Origin: Komagataeibacter saccharivorans
GTDB lineage: Bacteria > Pseudomonadota > Alphaproteobacteria > Acetobacterales > Acetobacteraceae
Assembly: GCF_003207825.1 (NCBI RefSeq)
Contig: NZ_NKTY01000003.1
Coordinates: 124,001 to 188,000, forward strand
Direction: 5' to 3'
Length of the DNA: 64,000 nucleotides
Every line of letters begins with the position of its first letter. The stretch's first letter is position 1. A program made the translations under genes and the position numbers. Under the pieces are notes generated by a model. The model searched no databases. It worked only from the letters and a program-made list of their open reading frames with translations, and was not told where the DNA came from. This document shows, one piece after another, positions 60,438-64,000 of the stretch.

Positions 60438-60970
60438 CCTCTTCCTTCGTGCGCAAAGCGCTTCTGGCCACCGTGTGCGCCCTTGCCGTAGCCCACATGC
60501 CCGGCGGCATGCGCCCGGCAATGGCCCAGCAGCCCACACAGCAGCAGGAACTCACCCCCGAACAGCAGGCCGCCATCCAGCGCGACGTGCAGACCGTGGC
60601 GCAGTATCGCCTGCCGGATGATTTTTTCGCGCGCATGCTGCCGGTCATCCAGCAGATCAAGCTGGCCCATATCAATCCGCCGGAAACCCCCAGCATGACG
60701 CTGGAGGAAACCATCCAGCGTACCCAGTCCATGCCGCAGCTCCTGCCGATCCTGCAGCGCAACCGCATGTCCCCGCGTGAGTTCGTCATGAACATCACCA
60801 CTTTCGGCATGACGCAGGCCGTGCTGCAGCATCCGCCGCAGGACAGCAAGGACATGCCGCCGCTCAACCCGCATAACATCACCCTGATCAAGACCCACCA
60901 GCCCGAAGTGCAGGCCCTGCTTCAGGCCATGGGCGGCGGTCAGGGCGGCCAGCAGGCCCCGGCGCGCTAG
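60434..60970 (+). CDS. Small exported protein, function unknown, coupled to the M29 peptidase
   Basis: The 178-residue product has a signal peptide (ALLATVCALAVAHMPGGMRP, likely cut after AMA near residue 31). The mature part is helical with Gln-rich ends: QQQELTPEQQAAIQRDVQTV, a middle TPSMTLEETIQRTQSMPQLL and a Gly/Gln-rich end. Its start overlaps the M29 gene stop by four bases. I do not recognise the family. It ends exactly where the palindromic element begins. Confidence 0.7.
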   Translation: MTSSFVRKALLATVCALAVAHMPGGMRPAMAQQPTQQQELTPEQQAAIQRDVQTVAQYRLPDDFFARMLPVIQQIKLAHINPPETPSMTLEETIQRTQSMPQLLPILQRNRMSPREFVMNITTFGMTQAVLQHPPQDSKDMPPLNPHNITLIKTHQPEVQALLQAMGGGQGGQQAPAR

Positions 60971-61052
60971 ATAAAAGTTTGGGTGCCGTCTTTCAAAAAA
61001 GGCGGCATCTGCCGAAGCTTTTTGCAAAAAGCTTCACCAAAGCCTTCTTTAT
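60971..61052. repeat. Palindromic intergenic element of 82 bp with three hairpins
   Basis: The element begins at the base after the TAG of the preceding gene. It has outer ends ATAAA and TTTAT, a first stem (60985-60993 with 60998-61006, one G-T pair), and a perfect 22-base palindrome at 61014-61035 (arms GAAGCTTTTT and AAAAAGCTTC). A third stem, AGCCTTC/GAAGGCT (61041-61047 with 61058-61064), extends past the right end. Similar elements are repeated in acetic acid bacterial genomes as I recall, but only one copy is in this window. It may also act as a bidirectional terminator for the two convergent genes. Confidence 0.6.
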
Positions 61053-61069
61053 GGGGCGAAGGCTGCGGT

Positions 61070-62185
61070 TCAGGCCGCGCCCAGCAGGACCAGCGTACGG
61101 GCCATGACAGCCGCTTCGGTATAACGGGTCAGGGCGCGCGCCCTGCCCGCCTGCCCCATGCGCTGGCGTATTGCCCCGTCTTCCACCATCTGGCGCAGCG
61201 CCGTGGCCAGAAGCGGCACATTGGCCGGGGGCACGAGCGTGCCGGTTTCACCGGGGATCACCAGTTCACGCGGGCCGGAAATATCGCTGGCCACCACCGG
61301 CAGGCCACATAGCATTGCCTCGATCACGCTCATCGGCAGACCTTCAAAATGGCTGGGCAGCACAAAAATATCAGCCGCCGCCATGATGGTCGCCACGTCA
61401 TCACGATACCCCAGACAGACAAGCCGCGTACCCAGCCTTGACCGGGCCTGCGCCAGAAGGGGTGTCATATCCGGCCCCCTGTCGCTGGGCAGGCGTTCCC
61501 CCACAATCCACAGTACCGCGTTATCCGGCAGATCCGTCATGGCCGCCAGCAGTTCCGGGTATCCTTTCCCCCGCACCAGCCTTGAAACGGCGAGGATGAC
61601 AACCTGCCCTTCCCTTACACCAAACTGGTGACGCAGCATGGCACGGCGGTCGGGATCAGGGCGGAACAGGGCCGGATCGCGCCCGTTGCCCGTGGCGGTT
61701 GCAGCGGGGTGGATACCAAGCCGCCGGGCCTGCCGGGCATCCGCTTCCGATACGGTCATGTAGATGTCGCTCACCCGTCCGGCGAGCCATTCCAGCGCCA
61801 GCGCCAGCGCCCTGCGCGGCCATGGGCCGGGCTGGTTGAACAGGAAACCATGACCGGTATAGGCCACGCGCGGCACACCGCACCACCATGCGGCAAAACG
61901 CGCCAGCAGGCCGCTGATGGGCATGTGGGCATGCACCATGTCGGGTTTTTCAGCCCGGATCAGCCGCACCAGCGCCAGCCATGCCCGCCATTGCGCCACA
62001 GGCGAGAAAGTGCGGGACATGGGCACGGGCACCACCCGCAGCCCCTGTGCCCGCACGCTGTTTACAAGCGGCCCGTCGGCGCACACGCCAGCCACGTCAT
62101 GCCCTTCGCGCCGCAGCGCCACCATCAGGGGAAAGAGAAACTGCCGCAGGGAGAAGTCAACATTCGTGACTTCAAGGATCTTCAT
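61070..62185 (-). CDS. Glycosyltransferase family 4 (capsule/exopolysaccharide type)
   Basis: The 371-residue GT-B enzyme starts MKILEVTNVDFSLRQFLFPL; the acceptor domain holds HAHMPISGLLARFAAWWCGV and TGHGFLFN, and the donor domain has VILAVSRLVRGKGYPELLAA, VLWIVGERLPSD and PSHFEGLPMSVIEAMLCGLP (the E-x7-E motif). The pattern is that of WcaL/CapM-like transferases that build surface polysaccharides. Its start overlaps the heparinase-like gene stop by four bases. Confidence 0.87.
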   Translation of the reverse strand: MKILEVTNVDFSLRQFLFPLMVALRREGHDVAGVCADGPLVNSVRAQGLRVVPVPMSRTFSPVAQWRAWLALVRLIRAEKPDMVHAHMPISGLLARFAAWWCGVPRVAYTGHGFLFNQPGPWPRRALALALEWLAGRVSDIYMTVSEADARQARRLGIHPAATATGNGRDPALFRPDPDRRAMLRHQFGVREGQVVILAVSRLVRGKGYPELLAAMTDLPDNAVLWIVGERLPSDRGPDMTPLLAQARSRLGTRLVCLGYRDDVATIMAAADIFVLPSHFEGLPMSVIEAMLCGLPVVASDISGPRELVIPGETGTLVPPANVPLLATALRQMVEDGAIRQRMGQAGRARALTRYTEAAVMARTLVLLGAA

Positions 62186-63888
62186 GCCAGCAGCAGGATT
62201 TTTTCACGCTGGAGCGCCCAGCGCACCACCTGCCGCACCATGCCCGGCCTGCTGGCATCGGGCATATCCATATCATCATCCTGTGCCGGGGGCGCGGTAT
62301 CGGCTTCTGCTTCGGCCTCCGCTTCCTCCCGCGCCTTCCTGGCGGCGGGATCGACCCGCACCACCAGTTGCAGGGAAGCGCGCGGGTTCTGCCCGCCGCA
62401 ATACACGCTTTCCTCAATCCCGACCGTGCCGCCCGCCGCACGGAAGCGCCAGTGCTGCTCCCCCGCGCCCAGCAGGATGGAACCGTCACGCGCATCCACG
62501 GCGGTTACGGACGGATGCAGGTGCAGCCGCAGCACGAAGGCAACTTCACGCTCGCCTTCCACCGTTTCTTCCCCGCGCAGGACCTCACCATCCGCACCGA
62601 GATAGAGCCTGCGATAATACGTGGCCCCGGCGGAAGCATGATAGCCATCATGCGACAGGTCCAGCCAGTGCGCGCCTTCCGCCACCACATGTTCCACGCC
62701 GACATGCGGGGGCCTGCGCGCCACCGTGCCATCGGGTGCGAATTCGGAAGATGACATGTCCTCCACCACCACAACGGAATGGGCTGCCGTCTGCCGCAGG
62801 GCGTCCTTCCACGCGGGCAGCACGCCGCCCCCGCAATTGACGATCAGGCGCTGGCGCGCGCACGAAAACTCGAACGACAGCGTTCCGGCATGGGCATTGT
62901 GGTCGTAACCCGGCGGGGCAGGAATCCCGGCATCGACCAGCAGCAGCGAACGGGCCGCCTGCATGCGCACGAAACCGCCATCGGGCATGGTGTGGGCCAC
63001 GACCCGCGTCCGCGTGGCCTGTGACAGCACCATTTCAATCAGTGCATTTGTGCGTTCATGGCTGCCATTGAACAGGGCAAGCCCGCCGTCCCCATGGCGC
63101 ATGGCGCGCAGCACCGGGCTCATCCGGTCCAGCGCAAGGGCCACGGAATGCGGCAGCGCATGGCGCGCGGCCTGCATCATGGCCCGCATTTCCGCCAGTT
63201 CCCGCAGCGCGCGCAACTGCACTTCCGGACTACGTTCGATATGCCAGCCATCGGGCAGGATCTGGCTTTCCACCTCCGCATCGATATAGCGGCGGTAGCG
63301 GGTCAGGAAGCCGGTATATTCAGGCATGGCCACGGCAACCGCCAGCAATCCCTTAAGGGCGGTCAGGGACTGCCAGCCATGCCGTTCGGGCGGCATGATG
63401 GCTGCGATGGTGCGCCCTTCCACCAGCAGGCGGGCCATCAGCCGCTGACGGAAGGAATCACTGGCGGAAGCGGCAAAGAAATCATAATGCCCCAGCCACG
63501 CCGCCACCCGCGCGCCAATCACGCCACATTCCAGCGCAACAGGATCCTGGGAGGGATGATGCAGCCAGTCATCCACCAGCGCGCGCGCCTTCAGCCGCGC
63601 GGCATCCGTGCCCACCGCGCGCAGGTCGCGCAGCCAGCGGAACCCCAGCAGCCCCTCACGGAAAGCAGGTTCGAACTGTGGTGAATCCCACAGCCCCGGC
63701 CCGATGGGATGGGTATAGCCCGCCCATGTCAGGCTGCCGCGCGTAAGCTGTGCGCCCGCCACCGGATCGCCCGGCCACAGGTCGCGCATGCTGTGAACAG
63801 GGGCCGCAGGCAGGTTCCTGCCGCCACCGAACAGGGGCAGCCGCGCAAGCGACAGGCGCGCGCCACGCGTCATACGCTTCAACGTCAT
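62182..63888 (-). CDS. Heparinase II/III family protein
   Basis: The 568-residue protein has an N-terminal (alpha/alpha) toroid (WLRDLRAVGTDAARLKARAL, QILPDGWHIERSPEVQLRAL) and a C-terminal beta-sandwich with LIVNCGGGVLPAWKDALRQT, WLDLSHDGYHASAGATYYRR and VYCGGQNPRASLQLVV. No signal peptide is clear. In Rhodospirillales this family sits beside rpe, rsmB and purH, as here with rpe. A polysaccharide lyase role is by family only. Its C-terminus carries a Glu/Ala-rich acidic segment. The downstream GT4 gene overlaps it. Confidence 0.88.
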   Translation of the reverse strand: MTLKRMTRGARLSLARLPLFGGGRNLPAAPVHSMRDLWPGDPVAGAQLTRGSLTWAGYTHPIGPGLWDSPQFEPAFREGLLGFRWLRDLRAVGTDAARLKARALVDDWLHHPSQDPVALECGVIGARVAAWLGHYDFFAASASDSFRQRLMARLLVEGRTIAAIMPPERHGWQSLTALKGLLAVAVAMPEYTGFLTRYRRYIDAEVESQILPDGWHIERSPEVQLRALRELAEMRAMMQAARHALPHSVALALDRMSPVLRAMRHGDGGLALFNGSHERTNALIEMVLSQATRTRVVAHTMPDGGFVRMQAARSLLLVDAGIPAPPGYDHNAHAGTLSFEFSCARQRLIVNCGGGVLPAWKDALRQTAAHSVVVVEDMSSSEFAPDGTVARRPPHVGVEHVVAEGAHWLDLSHDGYHASAGATYYRRLYLGADGEVLRGEETVEGEREVAFVLRLHLHPSVTAVDARDGSILLGAGEQHWRFRAAGGTVGIEESVYCGGQNPRASLQLVVRVDPAARKAREEAEAEAEADTAPPAQDDDMDMPDASRPGMVRQVVRWALQREKILLLA

Positions 63889-63929
63889 CGCCTACCTACC
63901 CCCGCGGAGCATCGTCGCGTGGCATGTCC

Positions 63930-64000
63930 TCACGCCGGGCTGTGCGCTCCGCCACGCAGGCCCTTTATCGCGGCGGCGTAATCATCCTGCCCGTAGACCG
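63930..64000 (-). CDS. rpe: Ribulose-phosphate 3-epimerase, C-terminal end only
   Basis: The 23 visible codons encode VYGQDDYAAAIKGLRGGAHS and the end, resembling the last beta-alpha unit of Rpe (after the G-S-A-x-F/Y-G loop). The enzyme interconverts ribulose 5-phosphate and xylulose 5-phosphate. The gene lies 41 bases upstream of the heparinase II/III start on the same strand, a common alphaproteobacterial arrangement. The call rests on a short tail and on context. Confidence 0.6.
   Translation of the reverse strand, partial: VYGQDDYAAAIKGLRGGAHSPA

Overview
The window is a GC-rich (>60% by eye), gene-dense bacterial chromosome segment that is almost wholly core genome. The gene families and their grouping point to an alphaproteobacterium of the acetic acid bacteria (Acetobacteraceae, most like Komagataeibacter or Gluconacetobacter): uvrA/ssb divergent, gyrA-coaD-cyclophilin, an Entner-Doudoroff edd-eda pair, glyQS, mreBCD-mrdA-rodA, and rpe beside a heparinase II/III protein. 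The genus is inferred from general impression, not from a search. No prophage, insertion sequence, CRISPR array, rRNA or plasmid module was recognised.

Layout. 1-6.9 kb: partial uvrA (-), then ssb, gyrA, coaD and a cyclophilin (+), a strong hairpin terminator and a tRNA-Lys(TTT). 6.9-7.6 kb holds no gene and includes an AT-rich tract. 7.6-10.1 kb: edd and eda. 10.1-11.6 kb: alkB and a DUF2076 protein (-). 11.8-14.8 kb: glyQ and glyS (+). 14.8-21.1 kb: the rod-shape operon read leftward, mreB-mreC-mreD-mrdA-rodA, ending in a DUF3293 protein. 21.4-28.4 kb: a glycine-zipper lipoprotein, leuA preceded by a possible leucine-rich leader peptide, a Tat-type cell-wall amidase and RNase E. 28.6-33.6 kb: a leftward operon of a UbiH-family hydroxylase, cysE, a flavoprotein and a HerA-like ATPase.

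33.7-43.1 kb: a PII protein and a small secreted protein (+), then xerC, prolyl iminopeptidase and a double-retropepsin protein (-), priA (+), and a FAD dehydrogenase overlapping a solitary DNA methyltransferase (-). 43.2-46.8 kb: two cation diffusion facilitators and a CLC chloride transporter (+). 46.8-49.9 kb: a CobW-type zinc GTPase, a WD40 protein and a glycosyltransferase (-). 50-55.7 kb: a leftward sulfur-transfer cluster of two cysteine desulfurases, a ferredoxin and mnmA, followed by a GST and a glycosyltransferase. 56.2-58.8 kb: alpha/beta hydrolase, tyrS and DUF4186 (+), the last overlapping a convergent Rieske ferredoxin gene. 59.2-61 kb: an M29 aminopeptidase and a small exported protein, followed at once by a palindromic intergenic element. 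61-64 kb: a glycosyltransferase, a heparinase II/III protein and the 3' end of rpe (-).

Together these genes cover envelope growth, DNA maintenance, tRNA charging and thiolation, sugar-acid catabolism and metal or sulfur handling. I did not find one striking new system. The best leads are the leucine-rich leader before leuA, the orphan methyltransferase with an unusual DPPH motif, the palindromic element at about 61.0 kb, the CobW-WD40 pair, and two perfect inverted repeats upstream of mreB.
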